A DNA stretch of 59,950 bases from Sphaerospermopsis kisseleviana NIES-73 (GCF_002368075.1 NZ_AP018314.1:760318-820267); one strand, 5' to 3'. Counted from the first letter of the stretch, positions 1-8,024 are shown. The notes: a model not told the origin generated them from the letters alone. Translations and numbers: made by a program.

Positions 1-272
1 GCTAACCCACGACTCAAACAAAATGTTTCCATCGCGGATACTTGGTTTCTGAGTTCGGGTTTTTGGCTACTCGAAGAAACTCTACAATAAACAACTACTT
101 TTCGTTTTGAGTCTACAGGTTTTAATCCCTGGGTGATCAGTAAATCATCTTCAGTATAAAAACGATGCCCCGACAATGTTCTTTTGGCTGGAAGTCTTCC
201 TTCAACATCCCATCTTTGCAAGGTCTTGACTGAAACTCCGATTTTTTTAGCAAATTCATGAGGTTTAAACAT
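1..272 (-). mobile_element. tnpA: IS607-family serine recombinase TnpA, N-terminal part (runs off window)
   Basis: The minus-strand frame starting at 272 stays open to the window edge (about 90 codons). It begins MFKPHEFAKKIGVSVKTLQR, a MerR-like winged-helix DNA-binding domain with the usual W-D-x-E-G-R-L and G-H-R-x-Y elements. The start of a serine-resolvase catalytic domain follows (VVVYCRVSS, where the first Ser of the SS pair is the expected nucleophile position). This order of domains is characteristic of the IS607 TnpA family. A tnpB would normally follow on the same strand, outside the window. The upstream side (287-333) forms the end of the element. The rest of the protein cannot be judged. 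Confidence 0.85.
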
Positions 273-286
273 AAAGTCACTCTTAT

Positions 287-333
287 GTTTGTCTATTAGT
301 GTACAGGTTTGTCTATTAAATTGTCAACTTAGG
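287..333. mobile_element. Terminal region of the IS607-type element with a 12-bp direct repeat
   Basis: The 12-mer GTTTGTCTATTA occurs at 287-298 and again at 307-318, a 20-bp period just upstream of tnpA, as expected for repeated recombinase-binding sites at an element end. A GG dinucleotide, the usual IS607-type target core, lies at 332-333, just where the neighbouring toxin gene loses its reading frame. The exact border is inferred. Confidence 0.5.
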
Positions 334-385
334 ACAAGCTCACAATAGTATTATCAAAATTTTCGTCAGCAAGCAGTTTCAACAT
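329..385 (-). pseudogene. DUF5615 PIN-like toxin, truncated to 18 codons by the IS607 element
   Basis: After the DUF433 gene, an ATG at 385 begins MLKLLADENFDNT, the typical N-terminus of DUF5615 PIN-like toxins including the first acidic active-site residue (D-E-N-F). The frame stops after 18 residues (IVSLS) at the IS607 border, whereas the family is normally about 110-120 residues. The order DUF433 then DUF5615 matches the intact pair at 9814-10490. The gene is almost certainly inactive. Insertion of the element is the simplest explanation, but an insertion-associated deletion is also possible. Confidence 0.7.
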
Positions 386-415
386 ACTTCCCGTTCTGCT
401 TTCCGCGCCAACAAT

Positions 416-742
416 CTATCTATCACGCAACCCTTGGGAATCAAATCTTGCCTCATTTATTTTACGAATTTCCTGTGCTTGTTGCTGTCTTTGCTGTAGA
501 TACACTTCCACTTCTTGTTGATGATTGAGGTAGAAGGCAATGGTAGCATAGATATTAGCAAGTTTAAGGGATGGATAACGGTAAGCAATTTCCTCTGCTG
601 TTGTTCCTTGTTTAAAAACAGCAATTACCGTATCTAGTGTTACACGAGTTTTGCCTATCCTAATCACGCCATCAGTGGTAAATTCCAATGGTGGGGGTTG
701 AGATGTAATTCCTTCAGATAGATTCACTAACGCTTGTGCCAT
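416..742 (-). CDS. DUF433 family antitoxin-like protein
   Basis: This 108-residue protein belongs to the DUF433 family, small winged-helix-like proteins usually paired with DUF5615 toxins. Conserved features are V-I-R-I-G-K-T-R-V-T-L-D-T-V near residue 25, the E-E-I-A-x-R-Y-P-S-L segment, and I-Y-A-T-I-A-F-Y-L before a charged C-terminal helix. The start is set at 742 (MAQALVNL), since an upstream in-frame extension to 814 adds only a hydrophobic stretch with no family similarity. Its toxin partner starts 30 bp downstream but is truncated, so this is probably an orphan antitoxin. Confidence 0.75.
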   Translation of the reverse strand: MAQALVNLSEGITSQPPPLEFTTDGVIRIGKTRVTLDTVIAVFKQGTTAEEIAYRYPSLKLANIYATIAFYLNHQQEVEVYLQQRQQQAQEIRKINEARFDSQGLRDR

Positions 743-956
743 AATTAATAACAAGTTAGTTATGTTTAATAATAGCAAATACTGGTTGAGATATACCTTT
801 GGATTTACTCCCATAGAAATACAAAGAATGATTCCTGAAGTATTCTCTTGAAAATGGACTCTAATTTATATCGCTACATAAAATTTTAGCAACTTCCTTA
901 GATTTGAATGCGATAACATGACATTCAGTGTATTTACTCTTCAGGATTTCTCAAAA

Positions 957-2105
957 ATGTCAAAAAAACCAGGTAAAAAAATTGCACCCATACCCATGTC
1001 AGCCGACATTAGTGTGGTTGATTTAATTAACAATTACTTCACCGCTTACAACTCTGCCCGGTTACGAGAAGCTTGTCAACTGCTAACTCAGGATATCTTT
1101 CAACCTGGTGTCACTGTGGGGGTGAGTCTTTCCGGTGCTTTGACACCAGCAGGTTTTGGAGTTTCCGCCTTAGCGCCTTTAATTCGTCATGGTTGCATTG
1201 ACTGGATGATCAGCACTGGTGCAAATCTTTACCATGATATGCACTATGGTTTAGGTTTTGAATTGTTTGCGGGTAGTCCGTTTTTAGATGATGTCAAACT
1301 ACGGGAAGAGGGAACAATCCGTATTTATGACATTATTTTTGGCTATGATGTTTTATTAGAAACCGACGCTTTTATCCGTAAAATTTTGCAAGCTGAACCT
1401 TTTCAAAAGCGGATGGGAACGGCTGAATTTCATTATTTGCTGGGTAAATATGTGCGGGAAGTAGAAAAACAATTAGGTGTACAACATTCCTGTTTGTTAG
1501 CTACAGCTTATGAATATGGCGTACCGATTTATACTTCTTCTCCTGGTGATAGTTCTATAGGGATGAATGTGGCAGCTTTGGCGTTAGAGGGTTCTAAGTT
1601 GGTGTTAGATCCAGCTATTGACGTGAATGAAACTGCGGCGATCGCCTATGCTGCACGGGAAACAGACGGTAAAAGCGCGGCTGTAATTCTTGGTGGCGGC
1701 AGTCCTAAGAACTTTTTATTACAAACCCAACCGCAAATTCACGAGGTTTTAGGATTAGAAGAAAGAGGACATGATTTCTTTGTCCAGTTTACCGATGCAC
1801 GTCCAGATACAGGCGGTTTATCCGGTGCAACTCCAGCAGAAGCAGTGAGTTGGGGTAAAATTGACCCGGATGAGTTACCCAGCGCGATCGTTTGTTATAC
1901 CGATAGTACCATTGCGCTGCCTTTGGTAACGGCTTATGTGTTAAATCAGTGCGAATCTCGTCCTTTAAAGCGGTTGTATGATAGACGGGGAGAGTTGTTA
2001 GATACTTTGCAAAAAGATTATTTAGCAGCGAAGGATAAACCAGTAGTTAAGGAAGGTGGGGAGGAAGTAGCGACTTATCCCTGTGGTACACCGGTGAAGC
2101 GTTAG
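957..2105 (+). CDS. Deoxyhypusine synthase-like protein (probable homospermidine synthesis enzyme)
   Basis: This 382-residue protein belongs to the deoxyhypusine synthase fold family, which transfers a 4-aminobutyl group from spermidine using NAD. The family's active-site lysine motif E-A-V-S-W-G-K-I is present, with the lysine at residue 301. The [10 protein letters not shown] segment and the G-G-G-S-P-K-N-F glycine-rich NAD segment are also present. Bacteria lack the eIF5A substrate, and cyanobacterial members are usually annotated as homospermidine biosynthesis proteins, so the substrate here is inferred. The start at 957 is preferred over 918 because AGGA lies about 11 nt upstream and the family N-terminus fits. 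It stands alone, with a HIP1-rich coding sequence. Confidence 0.8.
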   Translation: MSKKPGKKIAPIPMSADISVVDLINNYFTAYNSARLREACQLLTQDIFQPGVTVGVSLSGALTPAGFGVSALAPLIRHGCIDWMISTGANLYHDMHYGLGFELFAGSPFLDDVKLREEGTIRIYDIIFGYDVLLETDAFIRKILQAEPFQKRMGTAEFHYLLGKYVREVEKQLGVQHSCLLATAYEYGVPIYTSSPGDSSIGMNVAALALEGSKLVLDPAIDVNETAAIAYAARETDGKSAAVILGGGSPKNFLLQTQPQIHEVLGLEERGHDFFVQFTDARPDTGGLSGATPAEAVSWGKIDPDELPSAIVCYTDSTIALPLVTAYVLNQCESRPLKRLYDRRGELLDTLQKDYLAAKDKPVVKEGGEEVATYPCGTPVKR

Positions 2106-2215
2106 GGTTTTAGTGTAATATTTTGGGCTGGTGGGCGATCGCTTTTCCAGGTGTATCGCCCCTGCATTTATTAAATCAATTCAAAACTTACCCTATCTTC
2201 AGCATAATTAGCGAC

Positions 2216-2539
2216 TCAAACAAACGACTTCAGCCATCGAGAACCTAATAAAATTTCCTGTATCTCATCTCCAGCAAATACAGGAATTTCAAACTCTTGA
2301 CTATCTATTATTACCCTACCCAAATAAACATCAAAATCAGTTTCTCCTTGAGCCGTTCTTAACTTATCTTGATTTAAAAAAGTCCAATCAAGACTTTCTA
2401 TATCTTGTTTATTCATAGCTAAAAACTCAGTAAATCCTGTATCCAAAATTGTTTCTACAGGAAAACTGAGATCATCCCCACCAATTAAATCAATTTCAAA
2501 ATAAACTTGTCCATTTTCTCCAAATCTCCCCTCAATCAT
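2216..2539 (-). CDS. Clan AA aspartyl protease-like small protein
   Basis: This 107-residue protein resembles retropepsin-like (clan AA) aspartyl proteases. The catalytic-type motif L-D-T-G-F-T-E-F-L lies near residue 32, followed by an alternating beta pattern and a C-terminal I-L-L-G-S-R-W-L resembling the conserved I-L-G-x-D/R-x-L flap-end segment. Such single-domain proteins act as dimers when active, but proteolysis has not been shown for most cyanobacterial members. Its start overlaps the stop of the upstream gene (2536-2853) by 4 bp, indicating translational coupling. Paired small genes of this kind are sometimes suspected to be toxin-antitoxin-like modules, but nothing here proves that. 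Confidence 0.65.
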   Translation of the reverse strand: MIEGRFGENGQVYFEIDLIGGDDLSFPVETILDTGFTEFLAMNKQDIESLDWTFLNQDKLRTAQGETDFDVYLGRVIIDSQEFEIPVFAGDEIQEILLGSRWLKSFV

Positions 2540-2853
2540 ATTCTGCCACTAACTCCTGTTTCATTAATGCCAAAAATATGATGAATGACATGAGGATATT
2601 TTTCTCTGGCCATGTTACTGGCTACTTCTTTATCTTGATCAATAAAATAATCGCCGCTATCAGGTTCAATGGCTATGTACCAACCATAGTATTTATCTAA
2701 TATCTCTGGTTTTAAACGCTCAAAAATTACCCAACAACGTTCATAAAAAGCCTGTCTTCTAGCTTTTTCTTGAGCTTTTCTTTCTTCTGTCCATTGAATT
2801 TCGGGAAATACTCGACCACGCCGTACAACTCTTTCGGGTGTAGATTGTGTCAT
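2536..2853 (-). CDS. Conserved hypothetical protein paired with the aspartyl protease-like gene
   Basis: This 105-residue soluble protein has an Arg/Lys-rich N-terminal half (R-V-V-R-R-G-R-V-F and E-E-R-K-A-Q-E-K-A-R-R) and a C-terminal segment, G-W-Y-I-A-I-E-P-D-S-G-D-Y-F-I-D, resembling a short beta-hairpin domain found in many cyanobacterial small proteins. It ends with Y-P-H-V-I-H-H-I-F-G-I-N-E-T-G. No catalytic motif is seen. It precedes and overlaps (4 bp) the aspartyl-protease-like gene, so the two are probably one transcript. A function cannot be named. Confidence 0.6.
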   Translation of the reverse strand: MTQSTPERVVRRGRVFPEIQWTEERKAQEKARRQAFYERCWVIFERLKPEILDKYYGWYIAIEPDSGDYFIDQDKEVASNMAREKYPHVIHHIFGINETGVSGRI

Positions 2854-3017
2854 CGTTGATTACCTGATTAAAGTTCATTCTAGATTTTAACATATTAGTG
2901 TAAAATAACCAATCTTTTTTTAGACAATAGCAATTTAATAAATAGACATTTTTACCTAAATTTATGGTCATTTAATTGAAGCTGTTAATGGGTAATTGAT
3001 CATAAAATCCTAGTTGT

Positions 3018-3060
3018 AATCCTGTTAATCCTTAAATCCTGGAAATCCTGATTATGACAA
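3018..3060 (-). repeat. Copy of the dispersed 43-bp TTGTCTGAATCAGGAT repeat (inverse orientation)
   Basis: On the minus strand this reads as a diverged copy of TTGTCTGAATCAGGATGTCC followed by AGGATTTAAGGATTTACAGGA. Other copies are at 35168, 35296, 36195, 36303, 36459 and 56552-56646. It lies in the gap between the 2536-2853 gene and the SDR gene. Confidence 0.7.
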
Positions 3061-3144
3061 TTTTCTTAACCATAAAAAAATACCCATCCAGTTATTAATC
3101 TGAATGAGCATTTATCAAATAAAATGAAATCTATAATTCAATTA

Positions 3145-3840
3145 TCAAACATTCCCATAAACAGGAATAGCAGCACCACGTACATCCTTAGCAGCTTCCG
3201 AAGCTAAAAAACAAATTACCTCAGCAATAGACTCCGGTTTTACCCATTTATCCGCGTTTTCTGCACCCATCGCTTCCCGGTTGGTGGGGGTATCAATGAC
3301 ACTGGGAAGGACAGTATTTGCAGTGATGTTAGTTCCTTTTGTTTCATCGGCTATAGCCTTAGTTAATGCTATCACACCAGCTTTAGCCGCAGAATAGGCC
3401 GCTAATTGTCCCGCAGGTTCTACACTAGCACGAGAACCCACAGTTACAATGCGCCCATAGCCATTTTCTAACATTCTTTTCAGGCTATATTTACAAGTCA
3501 AAAAAGTAGTATTGAGATTTAATTCAAATTCATGCTTCCAACTATCAAAGCTGTATTCATGAGTTTTTCCCATTGAAAAACCACCCACCAAATGAATTAA
3601 AACATCTACTCGCATCATGCTATTGATGACTTGTTTTACAGATGCTTCATCTTGTAAATTAGCCGGAATAAATTTAATTCTGGCAATATCCGCTGGTGAT
3701 AAAATTCCTTTGAGTCTTTCCACATCTTTAAGACTACGATAAGGAATAGTAACATCAGCACCTTGGGCTAAAACTGCGGGTGTGACACCTAAACCTAGTC
3801 CACCAGTACCACCTGTAAGTAAAACTTGTTTTCCTTTCAT
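3145..3840 (-). CDS. SDR family NAD(P)-dependent oxidoreductase
   Basis: This 231-residue short-chain dehydrogenase/reductase has a Rossmann nucleotide-binding glycine motif T-G-G-T-G-G-L-G-L-G at residues 9-18. The catalytic triad is S136 (T-V-G-S-R-A-S), Y149 and K153 (Y-S-A-A-K). The length is slightly short of the 240-260 residues typical of classical SDRs. It is monocistronic. The substrate cannot be told from sequence. Similar cyanobacterial proteins are annotated only as SDR oxidoreductases. Confidence 0.85.
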   Translation of the reverse strand: MKGKQVLLTGGTGGLGLGVTPAVLAQGADVTIPYRSLKDVERLKGILSPADIARIKFIPANLQDEASVKQVINSMMRVDVLIHLVGGFSMGKTHEYSFDSWKHEFELNLNTTFLTCKYSLKRMLENGYGRIVTVGSRASVEPAGQLAAYSAAKAGVIALTKAIADETKGTNITANTVLPSVIDTPTNREAMGAENADKWVKPESIAEVICFLASEAAKDVRGAAIPVYGNV

Positions 3841-3900
3841 GAAAGATGCACTTTTTTAACCTTCATGAATTAAGATAACGCAATTGCTGATTTATACCAA

Positions 3901-3945
3901 TCCAAAATCTAAAATCCAAAATCCAAAATCTAAAATCCAAAATCT
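3901..3945. repeat. Heptameric STRR array (TCCAAAA/TCTAAAA)
   Basis: About six imperfect copies of a 7-bp unit lie between the SDR gene and the DUF2231 gene. The same unit recurs at 59201-59243 and inside the mannosidase gene near 54048. Heptameric short tandem repeats are a known feature of filamentous cyanobacterial genomes. Confidence 0.85.
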
Positions 3946-3957
3946 CAAATTCCATGA

Positions 3958-4500
3958 CTATGGATATATTTTACTACCCGCACCCACGACACCAATTTTA
4001 TGACGATAGGAAAGTTCAGCACCAAACCACCCGGTAATGCTGGTTAAAGTTCCCACAATTAATGATAGTAATAAACCCCAAGGTAGTAAATTTGATTCCG
4101 CATCACCCCAACGAATAATAAAATTCAAAGTTGTGAAAATCAGGATAGAAATATTCAGAATTAAATGCGCCCAACCTGCGGCACGTTTGCGGACTCTTTC
4201 TATTTGTAAAAAGTCACTCATGCCAATAACTGAAGCGATAATACCAGTAACTAAACCTAATCCAATTAACCACACTGAAGCCCTAGCCCAAAAATAATCT
4301 CGCGTTAACCAATAACCAAAATCACTACCTAAAGCTGCGGCTAAAAAAGCTATGGGAAAAATTATACTCAAAGGATGTAAAGGATGTCCAGCTATGGATA
4401 CTGTGCTGGGTACACCACTATCTAAATATTCTCGATCATCGCTTTCAATAATTGGTGGTAAATTGGGAAATGGTGTAGAATTTGGTTCTGTAGTTGCCAT
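3958..4500 (-). CDS. DUF2231 domain membrane protein
   Basis: This 180-residue integral membrane protein of the DUF2231 family has the family signature G-H-P-L-H-P-L-S-I-I-F-P-I-A near residue 38 and four predicted membrane helices (about 45-65, 75-95, 110-130, 138-160). The N-terminus is polar and proline-rich. The role of the family is unknown, although histidine-rich members next to redox or hemerythrin proteins suggest metal or redox links. It is read away from the hemerythrin-domain gene at 4997. An 18-codon open frame lies just upstream (4515-4571). Confidence 0.8.
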   Translation of the reverse strand: MATTEPNSTPFPNLPPIIESDDREYLDSGVPSTVSIAGHPLHPLSIIFPIAFLAAALGSDFGYWLTRDYFWARASVWLIGLGLVTGIIASVIGMSDFLQIERVRKRAAGWAHLILNISILIFTTLNFIIRWGDAESNLLPWGLLLSLIVGTLTSITGWFGAELSYRHKIGVVGAGSKIYP

Positions 4501-4514
4501 CTTTTCATCTCCTA

Positions 4515-4571
4515 TTATTCAGCAGTAGGAATTTTCTCAACATTTTCTCCCCAACCTGGATTTTCTGACAT
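4515..4571 (-). CDS. Possible 18-residue leader peptide upstream of the DUF2231 gene
   Basis: An ATG at 4571 opens the short frame MSENPGWGENVEKIPTAE, which ends 14 nt before the DUF2231 start. The composition looks coding (no AT-rich low-complexity codons) and the spacing to the next gene includes TAGGAGATG, a good ribosome site for DUF2231. It may be a real small protein, a leader, or the relic of a longer gene. Confidence 0.3.
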   Translation of the reverse strand: MSENPGWGENVEKIPTAE

Positions 4572-4996
4572 AATCACGTACTCACTTAATTTATTATAAT
4601 TTTTATAATTTACTATAATTTACTAATTAACTATCTTTGAGCAAATCTAGAAAATTGAGCATAAAAATTTATCTATCTAGGGATGGAATAAAAAATCTAT
4701 AATTATATAACTTACAGTAGAAGCAGACATAATTAACAGATATTTGTGGTGTTTATTTCTGTTTCAATCACAACATTTAAAGGGTTTATAATAGCAATGG
4801 CTAAAACAAAGAGGGCAACCACAGGGAGTTTGCCCCTACATCTGACTTCTGACTCCTGCTATATATCCAGTTTTTCTATCCAGAGTTAAGAATGTAATCG
4901 TTCAAAAGAAAGATGGAAAATATCTAGTGATTATGCGAACCTGGGATTGGTAATAAATACGATTACTTGCGATTACTTTAGCTAGGAGAACTCAAC
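4572..4996. other. Intergenic region between DUF2231 and hemerythrin genes
   Basis: This is AT-rich, with a direct series of TTTATAATT-like words at 4598-4625. It also holds a hairpin-forming dispersed repeat at about 4811-4842 (GAGGGCAACC ... GGTTTGCCCC type) that is common in cyanobacterial intergenic DNA. The promoter of the 4997 gene must lie in the last 150 bp, and its Shine-Dalgarno AGGAG is at about 4983. No further gene was seen. Confidence 0.5.
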
Positions 4997-6055
4997 ATGG
5001 TAGCCACTTTAGATGATACCAAACGAAATGCGATTGCAGTAAAATTGGCAGATATGAAATTACTGCAACAGTTAATTATTGATAATGAAGAAAGATTTTT
5101 AAGAGAATGTAGTGATGGTGAAATTGCTAATAATCTCCGCAAAATGCTAGATGATGACCGCAAAAATCAAGGTATTCTTGATACTGTAGTAGTTCAATAT
5201 GGCATTCAAAAAAATGCAGAATCTACAGTACAAGAAATGGTGGCAAAAGTTCGCAAATTAATGCAAGGTAATGAATTAAGTTTCTTTGAAAAAGTATTTC
5301 AACATGAGTTATTGAAGCATCAACAAGTAATGAATGGTTTGACAATTCATAAAGCTGCCCAGAAAGTTGGTGCTGATGTGATGGCAGCAATTGGACCTTT
5401 AAATACTATCAATTTTGAAAACCGCGCACATCAAGAACAACTGAAAGGAAGTTTAGAAATTTTAGGAGTGCGGGAACTAACAGGACAAGATGCAGATCAA
5501 GGAATTTGGGCAAGAGTTCAAGATGCGATCGCCGCTATTAGTGGTGCTGTGGGTAGTGCTGTCACCCAAACTTCTGATAAGCAAGATATGAATATCCAAG
5601 ATGTTTTACGTATGGATCACAATAAGGTAAATATCTTGTTTACAGAATTAATGCAAAGCAATGATCCGCAAAAAATTCAAGAATATTTTGGACAAATTTA
5701 TAAAGATTTGAGCGCCCATGCAGGTGCGGAAGAAGAAGTAGTTTATCCGCGAGTTCGTCCTTTTTATGGTGAAGCTAACACCCAAGAATTATATGATGAA
5801 CAAGCTCGCTGGGGTCCTTGGTTTGAAGAATTAAGAGGTATTAGCCCTGCTACACCACAATTTAAAGACAGACTCAGACAAATTTGGGATCAAATTGGCG
5901 ATCATATTCGTCAAGAAGAAAGCACAATGTTTGCAGCTATTCGTAATAACATGAGTAGCAGAGAAAGTGAGGAATTAGCTAGACAATTCAAAGCCGCTAA
6001 GAGCAGAATTCAAGAAAGAATGGGCGGAGAAACTAGAACAGAAGCCGCTGTCTAG
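4997..6055 (+). CDS. Hemerythrin HHE domain-containing protein
   Basis: This 352-residue soluble, mostly helical protein has an N-terminal part (about 1-190) of unknown, ferritin-like helical appearance. The C-terminal hemerythrin-like region carries iron-ligand-type residues H208 (M-D-H-N-K), H241 with E245 (H-A-G-A-E), and H303 with E307 (H-I-R-Q-E-E). The histidine usually found between the second and third helices is not evident; the corresponding segment reads Y-D-E-Q-A-R-W-G-P-W-F-E-E-L. The protein may bind a diiron centre for oxygen or NO sensing, but this is inferred. AGGAG precedes the start by 9 nt. A hairpin at 6081-6101 follows the stop. Confidence 0.8.
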   Translation: MVATLDDTKRNAIAVKLADMKLLQQLIIDNEERFLRECSDGEIANNLRKMLDDDRKNQGILDTVVVQYGIQKNAESTVQEMVAKVRKLMQGNELSFFEKVFQHELLKHQQVMNGLTIHKAAQKVGADVMAAIGPLNTINFENRAHQEQLKGSLEILGVRELTGQDADQGIWARVQDAIAAISGAVGSAVTQTSDKQDMNIQDVLRMDHNKVNILFTELMQSNDPQKIQEYFGQIYKDLSAHAGAEEEVVYPRVRPFYGEANTQELYDEQARWGPWFEELRGISPATPQFKDRLRQIWDQIGDHIRQEESTMFAAIRNNMSSRESEELARQFKAAKSRIQERMGGETRTEAAV

Positions 6056-6080
6056 AGTTGCTTACTGCTTCATATTGTAA

Positions 6081-6101
6081 GGGTTTAGCAATGCTAAACC
6101 C
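6081..6101 (+). repeat. Hairpin repeat GGGTTTAGCA...TGCTAAACCC
   Basis: This near-perfect 21-bp palindrome lies 26 bp after the hemerythrin gene stop. The same hairpin with one base changed is found at 28375-28395, so it is a dispersed repeat and possibly a weak transcription end. It lacks a clear T-run. Confidence 0.6.
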
Positions 6102-6124
6102 CTACTCCTCAATTCTGTACTAAT

Positions 6125-6439
6125 TCATCTTATTCCTAACATTCGATTCACTTGTGCAGACTGTAAAGGTTTGCGTTCTATATTCTGGAAAAACTCAACT
6201 TCCTTTAAAAAAGAATAGGCTGTTTTAAAATTACTTAAATTCAGTAAAACAATATCTTCATATACTGTATCTTCGGGAACTTTTATATCTACAAATAATT
6301 CTTGTAGGTTATTTTGCGCTATTGCCAGATTCAAAAATTTTAAAAATGATTGCCGTTTTTTAGAACGAACATTCAACAAGTACCAGTTATTACTAATAGG
6401 TTGAGACGATGAAGATTCTAAAGATTCTATTGGTGGCAT
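6125..6439 (-). CDS. Small protein resembling a NusG N-terminal domain
   Basis: This 104-residue protein reads N-N-W-Y-L-L-N-V-R-S-K-K-R-Q-S-F-L-K-F-L near residue 17. This matches the start of NusG N-terminal (NGN) domains, where W-Y-x-x-x-x-R is followed by a long helix, and a later V-E-F-F-Q-N-I segment follows. No KOW domain follows. The N-terminal 16 residues are Ser/Pro rich. The family is seen in cyanobacteria without assigned function. A role in transcription antitermination would be speculation. It is monocistronic and convergent with the hemerythrin gene. Confidence 0.5.
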   Translation of the reverse strand: MPPIESLESSSSQPISNNWYLLNVRSKKRQSFLKFLNLAIAQNNLQELFVDIKVPEDTVYEDIVLLNLSNFKTAYSFLKEVEFFQNIERKPLQSAQVNRMLGIR

Positions 6440-6694
6440 AGTGATGAAGTTGATGTGAAAATTGAAAGCTCTGAGCTATCTTAGAACTTGAGTTAATGAA
6501 TAGTAGCCAAAACCAGATTTTTTAACTTACTACTACTCCCTTCTTGCTAAAATCTCTAACAGATTACTCCTTTTCTTCCTTTGTGTACTTTGCGTACTTT
6601 GCGGTTAATTCATCAAAAAATTTGCGAACTACACCGGAAGAAGAGTAATCAAAATAGTATAGCAGGAATTTTCTCTAACTTCACCTGTAGCAAT

Positions 6695-6760
6695 AGATTT
6701 ATTCATGAGATTTATTCATGAGATTTATTCATGAGATTTATTCATGAGATTTATTCATGA
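6695..6760. repeat. 13-bp tandem repeat, five copies
   Basis: Five essentially identical copies of AGATTTATTCATG run head to tail. The unit is 13 bp rather than the usual 7 bp, and the array lies between two minus-strand genes, just beyond the amidohydrolase terminator. Copy number probably varies between strains. Confidence 0.95.
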
Positions 6761-6770
6761 CAAATATTCA

Positions 6771-6796
6771 TAAAAAACTACTCCCCAGATGGGGAG
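6771..6796 (-). terminator. Rho-independent terminator of the M20 amidohydrolase gene
   Basis: On the minus strand, CTCCCC-ATCT-GGGGAG is followed by TAGTTTTTTA. A stable 6-bp GC stem and a T-run lie about 47 bp after the stop codon. Confidence 0.8.
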
Positions 6797-6842
6797 ATAT
6801 GCAGTAAATTAACATCTAAAAAATAATCGCTATCGCTGTAAT

Positions 6843-8024
6843 TTATTTAGACTGCCAATATTTATAAGCTGCATAAGCTAATGTCACCACTCCAGTAATA
6901 ATTGCAGATTCATCAACTTCAAATTGAGGATGATGTAAAGGATGATTGATGATTCTATCTTTATAGCCTACACCTAAACGAAACATCGAACCAGGGGCGT
7001 GATCCAAATAAACAGAAAAATCTTCCGCACCCAGGGAAGGTTCGGGTAAAACTTGCACGCGATCGCTACTCCAAGCTTCTTCTGCTGATGACTGCAATAA
7101 TTGTGTCAAAGTATAATCATTTTGTACACTGGGTACACCTTGACGATAATTAACTTGATATTTTGCATCATAGGAATTACAAACATTAGCAACTATATTT
7201 TCGATCCAATTTGGTAACTGAGCGCGAGTTTCAGGATGGAGCGATCGCACCGTACCTAATAACTGTACTTTATCCGCAATCACATTCGCCGCTCTACCGC
7301 CATTAATCTTACCAATACTCAACACCACAGGACGCAAAGGATTTTGAGTACGGCTAATAGCTTGTTGCAATGCGGTAATTACTTGTGAAGCAATCCAAAT
7401 CGCGTCCACAGCTTCATGAGGACGCGCCCCATGTCCAGATTCACCCAAAATCATAATTTCTAAATCGTCTGCTGCTGCTGTTAATGCCCCATAACGAATA
7501 CCCACAGAACCAGCAGGAATAGAAGGAAAAACATGAACACCTAAAATAGCAGCAACATTATTCATTGCTCCATCTTCTACCATCCAATTTGCACCTTGGG
7601 CAATTTCTTCCGCTGGTTGAAATAAAAACCTGATTTTACCACCCAACTCATCAGCTATTTGGGACATTACCATTGCTGTACCTAAACCTACCGTAGTATG
7701 TACATCATGTCCACAAGCGTGCATCACTCCTTCTGTTCGTGAAGCATATTCCAAACCGCTACGCTCTTGGATGGGCAAAGCATCCATATCAGTGCGAATT
7801 GCCAACACCCTATCATCATGGTGAGTGCTGTGTAATTCGCCGATCACACCAGTTTTACCCACCCCTTCTACCACGTGCAACCCACTAGAAGACAAAACAC
7901 CAGCCACAAACGCAGCAGTTTGATATTCTTGGCCGCTGAGTTCTGGGTGTGAGTGGATATGACGACGAATTTCTACTAAGCGGGGTGCAAGGTTATTTGC
8001 TATCTCTTTGATCCGGGTTAGCAT
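6843..8024 (-). CDS. M20 family amidohydrolase (N-acyl-amino acid amidohydrolase type)
   Basis: This 393-residue metallopeptidase-like hydrolase (M20D, aminoacylase/hippurate hydrolase group) cleaves N-acyl or amide bonds of amino acid derivatives. Metal and catalytic motifs are visible: H-A-C-G-H-D-V-H at 102-109, the general base pair E139-E140 (P-A-E-E-I-A-Q-G-A), H164 (G-V-H-V-F-P), a dimerisation lid near 180-290, G-A-E-D-F-S-V-Y, and a C-terminal N-H-P-L-H-H-P ligand region. The length is normal for the family. It is monocistronic with its own terminator. The natural substrate is unknown; relatives act on indole-3-acetyl amino acids, hippurate or N-acetyl amino acids. Confidence 0.9.
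   Translation of the reverse strand: MLTRIKEIANNLAPRLVEIRRHIHSHPELSGQEYQTAAFVAGVLSSSGLHVVEGVGKTGVIGELHSTHHDDRVLAIRTDMDALPIQERSGLEYASRTEGVMHACGHDVHTTVGLGTAMVMSQIADELGGKIRFLFQPAEEIAQGANWMVEDGAMNNVAAILGVHVFPSIPAGSVGIRYGALTAAADDLEIMILGESGHGARPHEAVDAIWIASQVITALQQAISRTQNPLRPVVLSIGKINGGRAANVIADKVQLLGTVRSLHPETRAQLPNWIENIVANVCNSYDAKYQVNYRQGVPSVQNDYTLTQLLQSSAEEAWSSDRVQVLPEPSLGAEDFSVYLDHAPGSMFRLGVGYKDRIINHPLHHPQFEVDESAIITGVVTLAYAAYKYWQSK

Larger units (their letters stand above)
6440..6842. other. Intergenic region with tandem repeat and terminator
   Basis: It contains a dispersed repeat of the type CTTTGTGTACTTTGCGTACT at about 6579-6606, the 13-bp tandem array at 6695-6760, and the terminator of the amidohydrolase gene at 6771-6796. 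No gene was recognised. Confidence 0.6.

Noticed and set aside
2759-2971. Minus-strand ORF overlapping the 2536-2853 gene
   Set aside because: It is in another frame, with low-complexity, AT-driven composition and no family likeness.
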